Source: Pilasporangium apinafurcum (Eukaryota > Oomycota > Peronosporomycetes > Pythiales > Pythiaceae). Taken from it: a stretch of DNA of 64,000 bases. Every line of letters starts with the position of its first letter. The stretch's first letter is position 1. The DNA is taken from the NCBI GenBank assembly GCA_001600495.1, contig BCKE01000006.1:675790-739789 (forward strand), written 5' to 3'. Below are positions 1-10,879 of this stretch, in pieces. The notes beneath the pieces were generated by a model. The model was given only the letters and a program-made list of their open reading frames with translations, was not told where the DNA came from and made no database searches. A program made the position numbers and the translations under genes.

Positions 1-588
1 AGAATAAGTGCGTGTCAATTGACATCTTGACGATGATACAATGCAGCTGTCTTCCCGAACAAAGGTCTGCACGTGATTACAACGTCGTCAGTGTCTGTTG
101 CTGTTCAAAATCGTAATCCGAAAGAAAAAAGAGGACAGAAAGATCCGTCGGTCTCTTATATATTCATGCGCTTATTCGCCACCTTGAAAAAACAAGAAAC
201 AACAGCTGAATAATCATAAATGCCCTTCTGCCAGCATTCATACGACCAGCTATTGAATAGACTTCACCACTCCTTTCTCTTCAATCACTAGAGCACCAGA
301 GTTCCATCATACACATGGTCTGACCACATCAGATTTATCATTGATCCTCTCCTTTTTGGAAGAAAATGATTTCTCAAGCAAGTACAAAAGAATCACTATG
401 TTTATTTCTATTATTCATTTGCTCCTGTTTCATCCGGGATAGTATCAAGGACAAAAATCACCCTCGCTAAGACTCACAGCTTCACTCGCTATGAGGTTAT
501 CTACCAGTACATCTACGCCATCTTGATTGTAAAGACTTCTTTCGTCCTGGCCTTGGTGGTCTTCTTTTATATACTACCTCGAAACTAA
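1..588. other. Region without a recognised gene
   Basis: No open frame here has family-like sequence. The right part lies directly 3' of the minus-strand FYVE-like/GAF gene, so it probably holds its 3' untranslated region. I see no tRNA, repeat or intron-linked exon. A gene whose body lies left of the window edge cannot be excluded. Confidence 0.5.
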
Positions 589-2727
589 TTAGATGTCGTA
601 TTCCACGTCGACTGCTCGCTGCACTAGCTTTGAAGCTGTGTCTGCAAAGTTCTTCATCACTGCATAGTCTGACTGTGTAAAATCCCGAAATTGTTGATCG
701 ACGTAGCACACGGAGCCAATAACAGTGTCGTCTGCCGCCACGAGTGGGAACCCACAATAAAAATTCCAGTCCAGCGCTTTCACGGCTGGGATCTGGCTGA
801 ATCTGATGTCAGCTTGCACATGAGTGGCAATTAGTGGCTTCACATCCATCAATAATTGTGTACAGAAGCCCTGGTTACGCGGGAATGAGCGATGCGCCAA
901 GGGAACGAGCGTCGATGCTATGACGTGAAACGTATCATCACGGACGATCGTGACGAATGCGCCCATGCAATTGAGCTGGTCGGCCACGATGGAACAGACA
1001 GCGTCCAAATCAGGGATTCCGTCGAGTGTACCAAACTCCATCTTCCGTATAACCTCTAATCGATTGGCCTCATGGACTGGAATTGTCGCGAAAATCGGCT
1101 GAGTGGCATCGTCTGGGTACAGGATCGGATAGTTCCGCAGATTATGGCTCCCTAAGACATAGTTGTCCAGTGTTATGTAATAATCTTCGCTTGTCGCCTG
1201 CTGTTGCAGGCGGACACGTGAGCTATTCAGACTCATTGTCGTTGAGATTCGCGTCTTTGCATCACTCTCATCTTCTAAGTACTTCATTACGGTTTTTACG
1301 CTCTCTTGTTTCGCTGTTGGCGTATTTGTCAACGCTTTCTCAAGTAAAAAACGCAGAACGTTGCTAGTGTTTGTCTCCAACATCGAGTCTTCATCTGGTA
1401 TCACCACGACTGGGAGGAGATCAGCATCTGTTGTGCCAGCAAAGTTGCATTCGTCTACACGGACAATGCATCGCTCACAGACCTTCACTTGGTCAATTTG
1501 TGGAGAAATTGAAGTGTCACGACGAATGCGATATTCCAGTTCTCGTGTACGTAGACATTTATCACAGACTAGAACGCCGCAGAGCTGGCATGGGGTTTTC
1601 CTAACATACTTCATGGACCGCTGACAGCACATGCATTGTCGGTTAGTTGGCTGAATGACTGCTATGTCAGCCATGACCTGCATCCCAAGACGTCGTCGCT
1701 GCACAACACGAATAAACTGGCGCGTTGACTCTGCCATCCGAATCAACCGTGTCTTCACTACGCGATCAGAGAGATGCTTGCCTGCCCAGGGTGCTCGTGA
1801 GCGTTGTTGATGATTGCTGCTCCCAGTATATTGTCCGTAAAATATCACGCGTGTGTTTCTACCGCCAGGCTCTCCCTCAAAGGAGTAACTCGCAAGTAGA
1901 CCGTGACCATATTTCACACGCGAGCTGGTGGAGGATGCTGATGAAGAAGGGCTGCTTGAGAAGCCGTCTTTAGGGGAAAGGGTCATTATTGTCTTTGTGA
2001 ACCTTTGTTGATCCATTGTCGAGCGGATAAGGTCGACCAAACGCCACTGTTTCATGGAACTAAAGATGTTGGGCTTGCCAAACATTAGCGCTTGCACGCA
2101 TAGTTCTTCTAATGGAAATCCTGCGCCGGGCTTACGTCGTTCATTGTTATTATCACCGCTGCTACCACTTTGTGTGCTGGCGGTCGACTTCACGGACGTA
2201 TAGGAAGCGTTCGCCCAACTATCTGTTTCAATCGGATTTACATTCACGTGGTGCAGCACCTCGCCGTCGACAAAGTCATTTCGGTAAATCGTCCCCATAA
2301 GCGCGCAAAGGAACTCGCTTGTGGGCGTACGAAATATCTGTCGCAATTCCTGGACATTGCATGGGATTAAACCTTTCGCCAACACTGTAAATGAGTTGGA
2401 TTGCTTCTCTTGTGTGTAAACCTGTAAGACACCATCTCTGGTTCTGGGTTTCCACTGAGCGGCAGTAATACTGGAAGGTTCATGACGTAAGTGCTCCCAT
2501 GGGACAGCTACGGATGCAGTCAATGCCTCACGAAACAACCGCCGATCACTGACAGGAACGTTTTGGAGCACACTGTTGATATCGCTAGGATCTTTCCTGG
2601 TATTGCTATTGCTGTGGATGGCAGACGCATTCAACATAGGCTGTGTGTGTGAAGAGCGTCTGCTTTCATGCTGCTCTTCCTCTGTTATGCAGGAGAGCGC
2701 GTGATGCGTTCGCTGCTGTGGAACCAT
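589..2727 (-). CDS. START-like / FYVE-like zinc finger / GAF protein (copy 1)
   Basis: A single-exon frame of 712 aa. Residues about 60-345 resemble the START-like region that precedes FYVE fingers in many oomycete proteins. Residues 365-420 hold a Cys-rich FYVE/FYVE-related finger: CMCC, then CQLC, a CDKC pair and CERC. The basic R(R/K)HHCR motif of classical PI3P-binding FYVE domains is absent, so PI3P binding is uncertain. Residues about 585-705 form a GAF-like domain with the FYCGFPLVA motif seen in GAF proteins of this type. A role as a membrane-associated or signalling adaptor is inferred from the family; no substrate can be read from the sequence. It lies in tandem with a 673-aa paralogue at 4574-6595, with a relic of a third copy between them. 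The first Met gives the full START-like region. The Ser- and Asn-rich stretch at 175-200 looks like a linker. Confidence 0.85.
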   Translation of the reverse strand: MVPQQRTHHALSCITEEEQHESRRSSHTQPMLNASAIHSNSNTRKDPSDINSVLQNVPVSDRRLFREALTASVAVPWEHLRHEPSSITAAQWKPRTRDGVLQVYTQEKQSNSFTVLAKGLIPCNVQELRQIFRTPTSEFLCALMGTIYRNDFVDGEVLHHVNVNPIETDSWANASYTSVKSTASTQSGSSGDNNNERRKPGAGFPLEELCVQALMFGKPNIFSSMKQWRLVDLIRSTMDQQRFTKTIMTLSPKDGFSSSPSSSASSTSSRVKYGHGLLASYSFEGEPGGRNTRVIFYGQYTGSSNHQQRSRAPWAGKHLSDRVVKTRLIRMAESTRQFIRVVQRRRLGMQVMADIAVIQPTNRQCMCCQRSMKYVRKTPCQLCGVLVCDKCLRTRELEYRIRRDTSISPQIDQVKVCERCIVRVDECNFAGTTDADLLPVVVIPDEDSMLETNTSNVLRFLLEKALTNTPTAKQESVKTVMKYLEDESDAKTRISTTMSLNSSRVRLQQQATSEDYYITLDNYVLGSHNLRNYPILYPDDATQPIFATIPVHEANRLEVIRKMEFGTLDGIPDLDAVCSIVADQLNCMGAFVTIVRDDTFHVIASTLVPLAHRSFPRNQGFCTQLLMDVKPLIATHVQADIRFSQIPAVKALDWNFYCGFPLVAADDTVIGSVCYVDQQFRDFTQSDYAVMKNFADTASKLVQRAVDVEYDI

Positions 2728-4573
2728 TCTTAGCTATGGCAGTGACCAAATTGATAAAGGCCAATGGAAGCCTTTCTGTCGACTGGTACGTGAGCTCAAC
2801 ACGATGAAATCCCGAATACAAGCATGAAATATTCCACTCGGTCTGGATCCCTTGGATCGATGCATTGTAGAGTAACTGAGGAAACTTCTGGATGACAATA
2901 TGAAGCGCAGAGATGTGTCGATTTCTCGCATTGGTATTGTATCTGTCAGTGCATCTGTGACGTGTATATGTGCAACAGTGGGACTTCAAGCACCTTAGTT
3001 GTCGATTTACCCAGCTCTGTGACCCTTTCAGAGCGTGAGTGCTCTGCAAAAAACTAGGCGCGTGGAACAAAGCATAGTATTCGCCTACCGTAAGTGAAGT
3101 GAATGTGCAGTAGTAATGGATCGATTGGGAACTCCATCTCCAGGTTCGGTGGGGTCTGACCACATTTTGGCTCTTTCACAGAGACAGTTACCAGGATCAG
3201 ACTCTGTACAGGCATGTCTTGGGAAGGACTAGCGACTGTCCCACTGACATCTTCACGATAAGAGTAAAAAAGATGGGAAGCAATGCCAGTAAAACTGTGT
3301 TGCGGACTCAACATGCGAGCTAGTGAGCGTGAGAGGATATGATCAAGTCGAGTACCTTAGATATCAATGATGTGTAATTTCTGCCAATTAATTATACCAA
3401 TACAAATATTTTGGCCAATGACCTAGTACAATGTGCTATGTTCAATGGCTCATACATTGGACACATTCTCAGTGAAGCATTCCTTTGGTGCCAAACTCAA
3501 CATGCCTTGGTGAACCTGCAGGAGATCGAGCAAATACCATTGGCCCATTGAGCCAAATATAAGCGCCTTGTCAAATATCAGAGATCGAAGCGTCAGGAGT
3601 AGAAATCGACTCGCTCTAGTTCTCAGTGATGGTAGTGAGTAAGCATAAGCAGAAAAGTGCGGAAATGATTTCTAGCGTTGAGCGCGGATGTGGTACTAAA
3701 AGGTATTGTACACCTGAAACTGCTTCATGCCTCGTCACGCGTTCCAAAACGCTCTGGGAATCGTCGGTAAGAGCAAAACAGTTACACCGAGACTTGTCTG
3801 CTTTTTCTCCAACCACGTCTTATGGGGTGATCTGTCTCATTACAATAAATCGTGAGAATGGCGATGTGCTGACGTTGGGTTTCGTATGAAATAAGATCAA
3901 TGAGGAAATCGAAAACGAAAAGAAATAATTGAATCTGCCGATGCGCCTGGACAAGTGCCTAGCAGCGCGGGTAGTAACAACGGTAGTTCGTTCTTATTTA
4001 TGAAATTCGATCAATTCGCCAGTTTCACTCTCAATTTAATTCTACAGAATGTGCCCGTTTATTAAATATAAAAAGGCATGGAATAGTCACGCAGGGCACC
4101 ATTCTGTCTATCAAACGGAACGAAACACCCCCCCTCCCCACTCACTCATGTGTTCCCGCTGCTCCAAGAAATTTCTCAAAGCGGACAAATTGGCGGTGAA
4201 ACGAGTGGCATAATAGTGCAATTAAATGTATGTGAGTGCTGCTAACGTTACGGGTCGATGGGAGAAAATGTGGACGCCAATCTCATTTCTGAAAGCCTCT
4301 TCGTTCCCGTCGCTGTGGTGTCAGCGTCATATTGGAGCAAATTTCCGTAAGCATGTGAACCGTGACGATTCCATTCATCTGTTAAGCTTAATGTGATCTT
4401 TTCTATGTGAACGCCACTTCAACCAGATGTTCTTCAGAAATGATCAAAAAATCATAAATGGTATTCTCTTATTATGATGCAAAATTCCTTATATACACGT
4501 ATTGTATTCAACTACACAAAAGCCATACAAATGTAATCCTGTCTGCCATTGTACACTACTAATCTTACCAAGC
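2728..4573. other. Intergenic region between the FYVE-like/GAF paralogues
   Basis: About 1.85 kb. Apart from the paralogue relic at 3459-3596, no frame gives convincing protein. The minus frames at 2666-3163 and 3054-3314 have no recognisable domain and overlap each other. The low-complexity C run near 4130 is not otherwise notable. Further unrecognisable debris of a lost third gene copy may be present. Confidence 0.5.
3459..3596 (-). pseudogene. Relic of a third START/FYVE/GAF gene
   Basis: Read on the minus strand, this segment gives 46 codons without a stop. They align with an internal part of the copy at 4574-6595. Shared motifs include FGSM.QWY, LLDLLQ and LAP.ECFTE, with matching order and spacing except for a short deletion after LLDLLQ. 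The copies also share nucleotide-level similarity, for example near 3471-3490 against about 5935-5955. No in-frame continuation of the gene is visible on either side: neither the FYVE-like finger nor the GAF domain is found. It is therefore a fragment of a former tandem copy, not an exon of a live gene. Confidence 0.8.
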
Positions 4574-6595
4574 TCAGATGCCATTTTTATGGCTGTGCAA
4601 CTGAACAACCTTAGACGCGGTCTTAGCGAGTTTCTGCATGACGGCGTACTCCGAGCGCGTCAGATTCCGCGATTGCTGATCGAGGCAGCAGACAGCACCA
4701 ATAACCGTCTCGTCCTCCGCCACCAGTGGAAATCCACAATAAAACTGCAGTCCCATTGTTTGCACACCACCGAGTTTGCTGAAGCGAATGTCTGACTGGA
4801 CGTTCTTGGCAACCAGAGGCTTGTTGCTCATTGCTAGTTGGGTGCAAAAGCTTTCGTCTCGCGGTACCGTTTGGTACGCAAATGGTTCCATGTTGGTGGC
4901 GGCGATGTAGACGGACTCATCATGTAGCACTGTGACTAGCGCGCCTGTACATTTTAATTCACCGGCGGCGATGGAGCAGATGATGTCCAGCTCGGGCACA
5001 GGGCCAAGGTCATCGAGCTTCTTTCGCTGGATAATCTCACGCCGCTTGGCTTCAGTATTATTTTTAGGGGCTTCAATGGGTTTGTTTCGGTCATCCGGGT
5101 ACATAATTGCATAATTTCGGCTCTTGTTATTCGCCAATTCACAAGCTTCGAGTGGTAGATCATCATCCTGGAAGGCAGCTTGCAAAACATCTATATGCTG
5201 TTGATCGGAACTGTCGGCTGTGAGCATCGTCGTGTTCCTGTCTTCTGAGCCTCTTACTTGCTTGGCATCCGCTTCAGCGTCAACCATGTATTTGATGACT
5301 CTCTTGGTCTCGACGCGTCTCGATTCATTGGCTTTCAAAGACAGAAATTTCTTAAGCAAGTTACATAACCGGTTACCGGTCTTGCCAATTTCTTTTTTAT
5401 CAGGCGCAATATACGCTGGTGTAAGGTCATCGTCACTCACACTCGTGAACTTGCATTCATCTACACGTAGAATACACCGCTGGCAGATTCGCACTTGATC
5501 CAACCGCGGACGTGTGGAGCCTAACACCCTGTATTCTCGTTCTTGCATGTGTGAGCACTTGTCACAGACGATATATCCGCATAGCCCACACATGCGCTTG
5601 CGTGCAAAGAGGAACGACCGTTGACAACAAATGCAGTTCGTGTTAGAGGCCAGTTTTCGCGAACGATCGGCTAGAACCTGCATCCCAAGGCGGCGGCGTC
5701 TGATAACAAGAATGAATCGCCGAGTCATTTCGGCCATGCTCACGAGTCGCGCCTTGATAATACGTGCGGAAAGTGACTGCGATATCTCTTGCTTTGTTCG
5801 GCCATGTCGGCGTTTATTTTTCCCGAAGTATTCCCCGTAGAAGGTTACTTTGGTGCGCCTGCCACTGCTATCTCCCTCGAACAAATAGCCCGCGAGTAAA
5901 TCATGTCCGTGCTTGGCACGAGTGGGGATACTTTCGGTGAAGCATTCTTCTGGTGCCAGACTCATCATAGTCTTGATGAAGCCACTGTTGGGATCGTCAT
6001 TTAGCTGCAGCAAATCCAGCATGTACCACTGCTCCATCGATCCAAACACGTGTTCCCGATCAAAGGTAAGTGACTGCAGCGTCAGCTCCTGCGTAAGCGT
6101 GGTGAATGACCCTTTCCATAATTCACTTTCATTATTTTGGGAGTCATCGAAGCTACTCAGTACGGACTTTGAGGATGCACCATCGTTGATTTCGCCAACA
6201 TCCACATGATGTACGATTTGCCCACCAACAAAGTCGTTCCGAGCGATCGTGTCCAAGATTGAGCAGAGCGTATCGCTGCTAGGTGTGTAGAACATGTAGC
6301 GCAGTTCCTGGACGCTGCATGGAATGTAGCACTTGGCTAACACTGCAAAAAACCCCGTGTGTTTCACTGCTTGGGTGTAGAGTTCTAACGCATTATCACG
6401 GACCTTAGGTTTCCATCGTGCTCCACTGTACGAGCAAGGTTCATTGCGTAGCTGATCCCACGGGATCTCTGTGCTAGCACTCATAGACATCCGAAGTAAC
6501 CGTTGATCGCCCATGCGAATCTTTTGGGGACACTCTTCTTCTTCTGGCTGTTGCTGCTTCATTGTCTTCATGTTAATCGATCGCAAGGCACCCAC
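4574..6595 (-). CDS. START-like / FYVE-like zinc finger / GAF protein (copy 2)
   Basis: A single-exon frame of 673 aa, paralogous to the 712-aa protein at 589-2727 along its whole length. The START-like N-terminal half includes LAKCYIPCSVQELR (LAKGLIPCNVQELR in copy 1). It is followed by the Cys-rich FYVE-like finger (CICC, CGLC, CDKC, CQRC) and a C-terminal GAF-like domain with FYCGFPLVAEDETVIGAVC. The HHCR basic motif of true FYVE domains is again missing. The same strand, same architecture and an intervening relic show that this cluster arose by tandem duplication. Two Met codons lie close together at the N-terminus; the first is used here, and Met9 is possible. The role is inferred as membrane-linked signalling. 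The GAF ligand is unknown. Confidence 0.85.
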   Translation of the reverse strand: MGALRSINMKTMKQQQPEEEECPQKIRMGDQRLLRMSMSASTEIPWDQLRNEPCSYSGARWKPKVRDNALELYTQAVKHTGFFAVLAKCYIPCSVQELRYMFYTPSSDTLCSILDTIARNDFVGGQIVHHVDVGEINDGASSKSVLSSFDDSQNNESELWKGSFTTLTQELTLQSLTFDREHVFGSMEQWYMLDLLQLNDDPNSGFIKTMMSLAPEECFTESIPTRAKHGHDLLAGYLFEGDSSGRRTKVTFYGEYFGKNKRRHGRTKQEISQSLSARIIKARLVSMAEMTRRFILVIRRRRLGMQVLADRSRKLASNTNCICCQRSFLFARKRMCGLCGYIVCDKCSHMQEREYRVLGSTRPRLDQVRICQRCILRVDECKFTSVSDDDLTPAYIAPDKKEIGKTGNRLCNLLKKFLSLKANESRRVETKRVIKYMVDAEADAKQVRGSEDRNTTMLTADSSDQQHIDVLQAAFQDDDLPLEACELANNKSRNYAIMYPDDRNKPIEAPKNNTEAKRREIIQRKKLDDLGPVPELDIICSIAAGELKCTGALVTVLHDESVYIAATNMEPFAYQTVPRDESFCTQLAMSNKPLVAKNVQSDIRFSKLGGVQTMGLQFYCGFPLVAEDETVIGAVCCLDQQSRNLTRSEYAVMQKLAKTASKVVQLHSHKNGI

Positions 6596-7895
6596 GTTGC
6601 TCTCCTTCTAGTAAATGGTTGGTGTTCCTTCAATGAATAGTTAAGTGTGGAATCAGAGGAAAACTGGAAAATGACGTAGCAGCATTTATTGACATGCATA
6701 CGCATCGTGACTCTTCGCATTTGGGTCCTGAAACGGTCTCGCGTCTGTTTGATGGTCGAGCAGGGAAAATCATTTTGTAGAAAACTTTGACTCTATTCTT
6801 CTTGAAGCTTGTTTTTTTACCAACCCAGTAACAGGTTGAGCAGCTTTCTCAATACATTACAGTATCCATGGACACTAAACTTTCGCAAACTCATACTATG
6901 TATGACTTTCCAAGCGCTAATTGCGTCTATGGAATATGCGGAGACGAGTTCAATAGGGTTCGCTCATTCATTTATCGTTTCCTTCTGGACCTGTAAACTG
7001 ATTGTCCATTCACATGCGACTCAGTTGTAGGATTTAGGAAGTGCAAGACACAGAAGTTATACCGTAGTCACTGATAACTTTGCATGCTTTTCTCCCCATT
7101 TAATATTGTCTTCGTTGGTAATTATTATCGTAAAAACTATCCTATAAGCGAGTTCGACGTTACTTCACCCAGCAAACGACACTCAACGTCGACACATAGC
7201 CACTTCTTCCACAGTCCTAGAAAAAACTGCATCCACCGGACACGCTACGAATTCCCAATTTCTGATCAGTTCCATTCAATCGAAATAGCCTCAAGAGATC
7301 ATGTGAGATGCCAATAGATACCGGTAACTCAGGGAGGATCTCTTGTTTTTTTCTTTGGGCCCAACATGACTAGCAAAAGCTAGTTAAGACTAAACAGCCG
7401 CAAAGTAAGGATCTCCGCCAAGGTGTATCCTACTGATAGGAGAAATGGTGGATAGAAATGAGTAGTGGTAAGAAATTGTGAAACTGCTAGACTAACTGTA
7501 CAGTGTTCGACAGTTGCAATGCACTAGATGTGACTACCCTCATGAGCAACTTGGAGCGTTTTCTTTTTTCGACAACGAAAGCATGCTTCACGTATTGACT
7601 CGTGCATTGTATGTGTGAAAAGGGAATGGAGTATGGGAAATGATCACTTTTCTGATACAATGCTGCTTCCATTTCTATGAGACAATCTGATAAACCCAAC
7701 CAAGTAAAAAAGCTAATACCGCTGCCAGTGAATCACCCCAGGTCTGCTGCTTCAACATTTGGGTTTCTGTTATGGCACTCAAACGAGGAATTTGAATGAA
7801 TCTTATGTGAAAACATCTAATGTCACTAAAATGAAAGTCCGGTGGCGATCAAAACGAGAATTGGATTGTAAGGGAAACGCGAAAGTCCAGGAAGG
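6596..7895. other. Intergenic region between copy 2 and HBS1
   Basis: About 1.3 kb between divergently transcribed genes, so both promoters should lie here. The only structure I can support is the dispersed-repeat copy at 7289-7456. Short plus-strand frames at 6809-7030 and 7084-7317 do not resemble proteins. Confidence 0.5.
7289..7456 (+). repeat. Dispersed repeat, internally deleted copy
   Basis: It begins CCTCAAGAGATCATGTGAG and continues through CAGGGAGGATCTC, a T-rich run, and GACTAGCAAAAGCT. It then matches the start of the copies at 48556-48988 (direct) and 26456-26945 (inverted). After about 110 bases it jumps to the other end of the element (GTGTATC...GATAGGAGAAATG), so the middle 250-300 bases are missing. 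A short element made of the two ends of a longer one is typical of non-autonomous derivatives of DNA transposons. I could not find clear terminal inverted repeats or target duplications. Confidence 0.7.
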
Positions 7896-10686
7896 ATGTC
7901 TCGCCATCGTGACATCCGGAATCGTGCGTATTCTTACGAAGAAGATGGTATGCGATCGATATTACTGTGGGTAATGAAGTGTGTGGCGTAACTTTGTCTG
8001 TGTATATGTAGATTATGAGGACGACTATGACGATTATGAGCCCAACTCACCCAATTCCAGTGCGTTTATATTGTAGCTACTCATGTGCGAGATTGATTGT
8101 TGAAAGGTAAAGTAATGATGGTGGCGTTTTTTTGTTCTAAATGTTATATAGGAGAGTTTATGTACCGTCGTGATTCACCAAGTCGCCAGCGATCGGTGTT
8201 TTCATTCGTGGATCAGCGAGAGGATCTCTCGAATGCAGACGATTCCGGTATGAACATTATGCTGTATCTTTGTTCAACACGGCATTACAGAGCTCACTCT
8301 CTATGGCGGTCTTTGGTTGACACACATTTTTCTTGCTTAGAGCTACTGGAAGCGCTGATACCGCAGGTGATGGCCACACTTGGCAGCAAGTTCTCCGACT
8401 ATGAGATCACTGAAGAACTGCGTGCGACCAATTACGATATCGACAAAACGGTCATTTCGCTTCTGGAGAAGTCCAAGACGCAACCCGTCGGTACTCGTAA
8501 GTGTATACCTGCACATTGGATTCCATGGATCTGGTGCATTTATTTTTGAATGGCAATATTGTGTTTGTGATTCGCTTTCATAGGCGGTAGTATGCCGTTG
8601 CAAATCCACATTCCGCGTTTGGAAGATGTGGCACTTTCAATTGGCAAGGAGCAAGTAGTGGCAGCAACAGCAGCGGCGATAACGGCTCCACCACCGATTC
8701 TTTTAGCGCCCCCAGCTAAGGCAAAGACTGCAGCTATTGGTGGTGGTGCATCTGCCGCTCCACCTGTGAAAGAGGATGCACCGACTGCGGAAAGTGATGG
8801 AATGGACACAAAGCCGAAGCGACCCACAGAAAGTGTGCCGGTTATTGCCTCCGCACAGACCACATTTACGCCAGCAGAGAAAAGAGCGTTTGAAAAGGCA
8901 GAACTTAAGACGCAAGAAGCAGCATTGAAGCTGAGTGAACAAGAAGCAAATAGTGCCGAGGGCAAAGCAAAAGTCAGTATGGTCGTGATCGGTCATGTCG
9001 ATGCTGGAAAGAGTACGATTACAGGTCATTTGCTGTACCAATTGGGGTATGTCAGCCAGCGAATGATGCACAAGTATGAAAAGGAGTCACGCGAAGCTGG
9101 AAAGGCGTCGTTTGCGTATGCATGGGTGATGGATGCAGACGATGAAGAGGTACGTAGTGTGGCTTTGATCTAGCTGGTCTGTAGTCTCCTGTATGTTAAT
9201 GTAACTTCAATTGCTTTGCAATAGCGCTCTCGTGGTGTGACGATGGATGTCGGTACCAGTTATTTCGAAACGAAGACCAAACATGTAACACTCTTGGATG
9301 CCCCTGGGCATCGCGATTTTATCCCCAAGATGATTGCTGGAGCCACGCAAGCCGACTGTGCAGTGCTGGTCGTTCCATCAGCAACAGGCGAATTTGAATC
9401 GGCATTTGAAAACTCTGGGCAAACGAAGGAGCATACATTGCTTGTTCGTAGCCTTGGTGTGACGCAGATGGTGGTAGCCGTGAACAAGATGGATGCTGTG
9501 AGTGATTGATTATGTCTGCAGCACAAGTCGTTGCTTTCTCTAAAGTATGTATATTAATGTAGGTGGGATGGGACAAGGATCGTTATGATGCAATCGTGCA
9601 GTCATTGACCACGTTTCTGCAAAAGTCGGGCTTTCGTCTGAAGAACTTGTGGTTTGTCCCTCTCAGTGGCATGACCGGGGCGAATCTGGACAAGAAAGTT
9701 GATTCGAATATATGTGCGTGGTACTCGGGGCCAACGTTGGTAGAGGCGATAGGTATGTTGAACTTTGTATGATTTCGTACCCTATGATCGTTTTTGTCTG
9801 AACAATACTCTTGAATGTGCAACAGACCAATTCTCCCCACCGCAGCGACAAATTGCCAAGCCCTTCCGAATGAGCATCTCTGACGTTTCCAAATCGATGA
9901 GTCTGGGTCAGACGATCTCAGGACGCATTTACGCTGGTGCAGCTGCAGTTGGTGACTCCGTAAGTTATCTAAGCTTTTGGGATATTATGGGGCTGTGCTT
10001 TAACAGAGTTATTTATCATTCTGGTATCCATTTATTTGCTCCTAAAGTTTTTACTGATGCCAGTGGGTTTGCCACTGACAATCAAGGGTATGATTTCACG
10101 TTGCCGGTTAATCCATCGTGTTGCAGCTAATTGTTTCTACTGCTGCTTATCACAGGAATGGAACAGCATGGAAAGGCATTGTCGCTTGCGCGTGCAGGTG
10201 ATACAGTTGATTTGGGTATCACTGGCATCGATCCTAGCGCCTTAAGGTTGGGAATTTTCAAAGAGACACTAAATCTCAAGTTTATAGAATTAATCGTATA
10301 TTTTCATGAATGGCAACAGTACTGGAAGCATTCTGTGCTCAATTCCATCGCCTGTGCGTCAAGCGCGTCGATTCGAAGCCAAAATCATGACTATGCCCGC
10401 CGTTGAAGTGCCTCTTGTGAAAGGCACATGTGTGACGATTCACATCCACCATGTTGACGAGCCCGTAAATATCACTCGTCTCATCAGCATTTTCAATGCG
10501 TCAGGCGTAGCTGAGAAGAAACGACCACGATGTATCACGCGCGAGCGCTCTGCAGTCGTGCAGATCACATCTCAGCGCCCCATTTGCATGGAGGAGTTTG
10601 CTAATTACCGTCAACTCGGCCGCTTCACTCTTCGTGATCGAGGTACAACGCTGGCGGCTGGGATTGTCACAGAAATCATTTATTAA
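7896..10686 (+). CDS. HBS1: HBS1-like translational GTPase (ribosome rescue)
   Basis: Eleven exons: 7896-7947, 8012-8059, 8152-8247, 8341-8490, 8584-9149, 9225-9497, 9563-9752, 9826-9959, 10048-10087, 10156-10246 and 10320-10686. They join in frame to 668 aa. The tiny first exon is set by MSRHRD, followed by an acidic Tyr-rich stretch, as in animal HBS1L (MSRHRNV...). Exon 3 (FMYRRDSPS) and exon 4 form the HBS1 N-terminal domain. A low-complexity linker precedes the EF1A-type GTPase. Its motifs are all present: GHVDAGKS (G1), RGVTMDVG (G2), DAPGHRDF (G3) and NKMD (G4). The C-terminal half holds the two beta-barrel domains and ends in [18 protein letters not shown]1 with Dom34/Pelota splits ribosomes stalled in no-go and non-stop decay. 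The N-terminal domain separates it from EF1A and eRF3. The gene is convergent with the glutaredoxin gene, 193 bases away. Confidence 0.93.
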
Positions 10687-10879
10687 CAATGAACGCTCCG
10701 AGAAAACATTTGACTCCACCCAAGCAAAGTTAGACGAATAAAGAGACAAATATGAATTTGGTTTGCTGTATAAAAAGATAGAAGCCAAACGTCTATCCTA
10801 TCATACCAAATCGGACGATAGGATGGCCAACATTTCACATGACAGCCAAGTCTACATGGGTTACCAAAGCAAAAGCATG

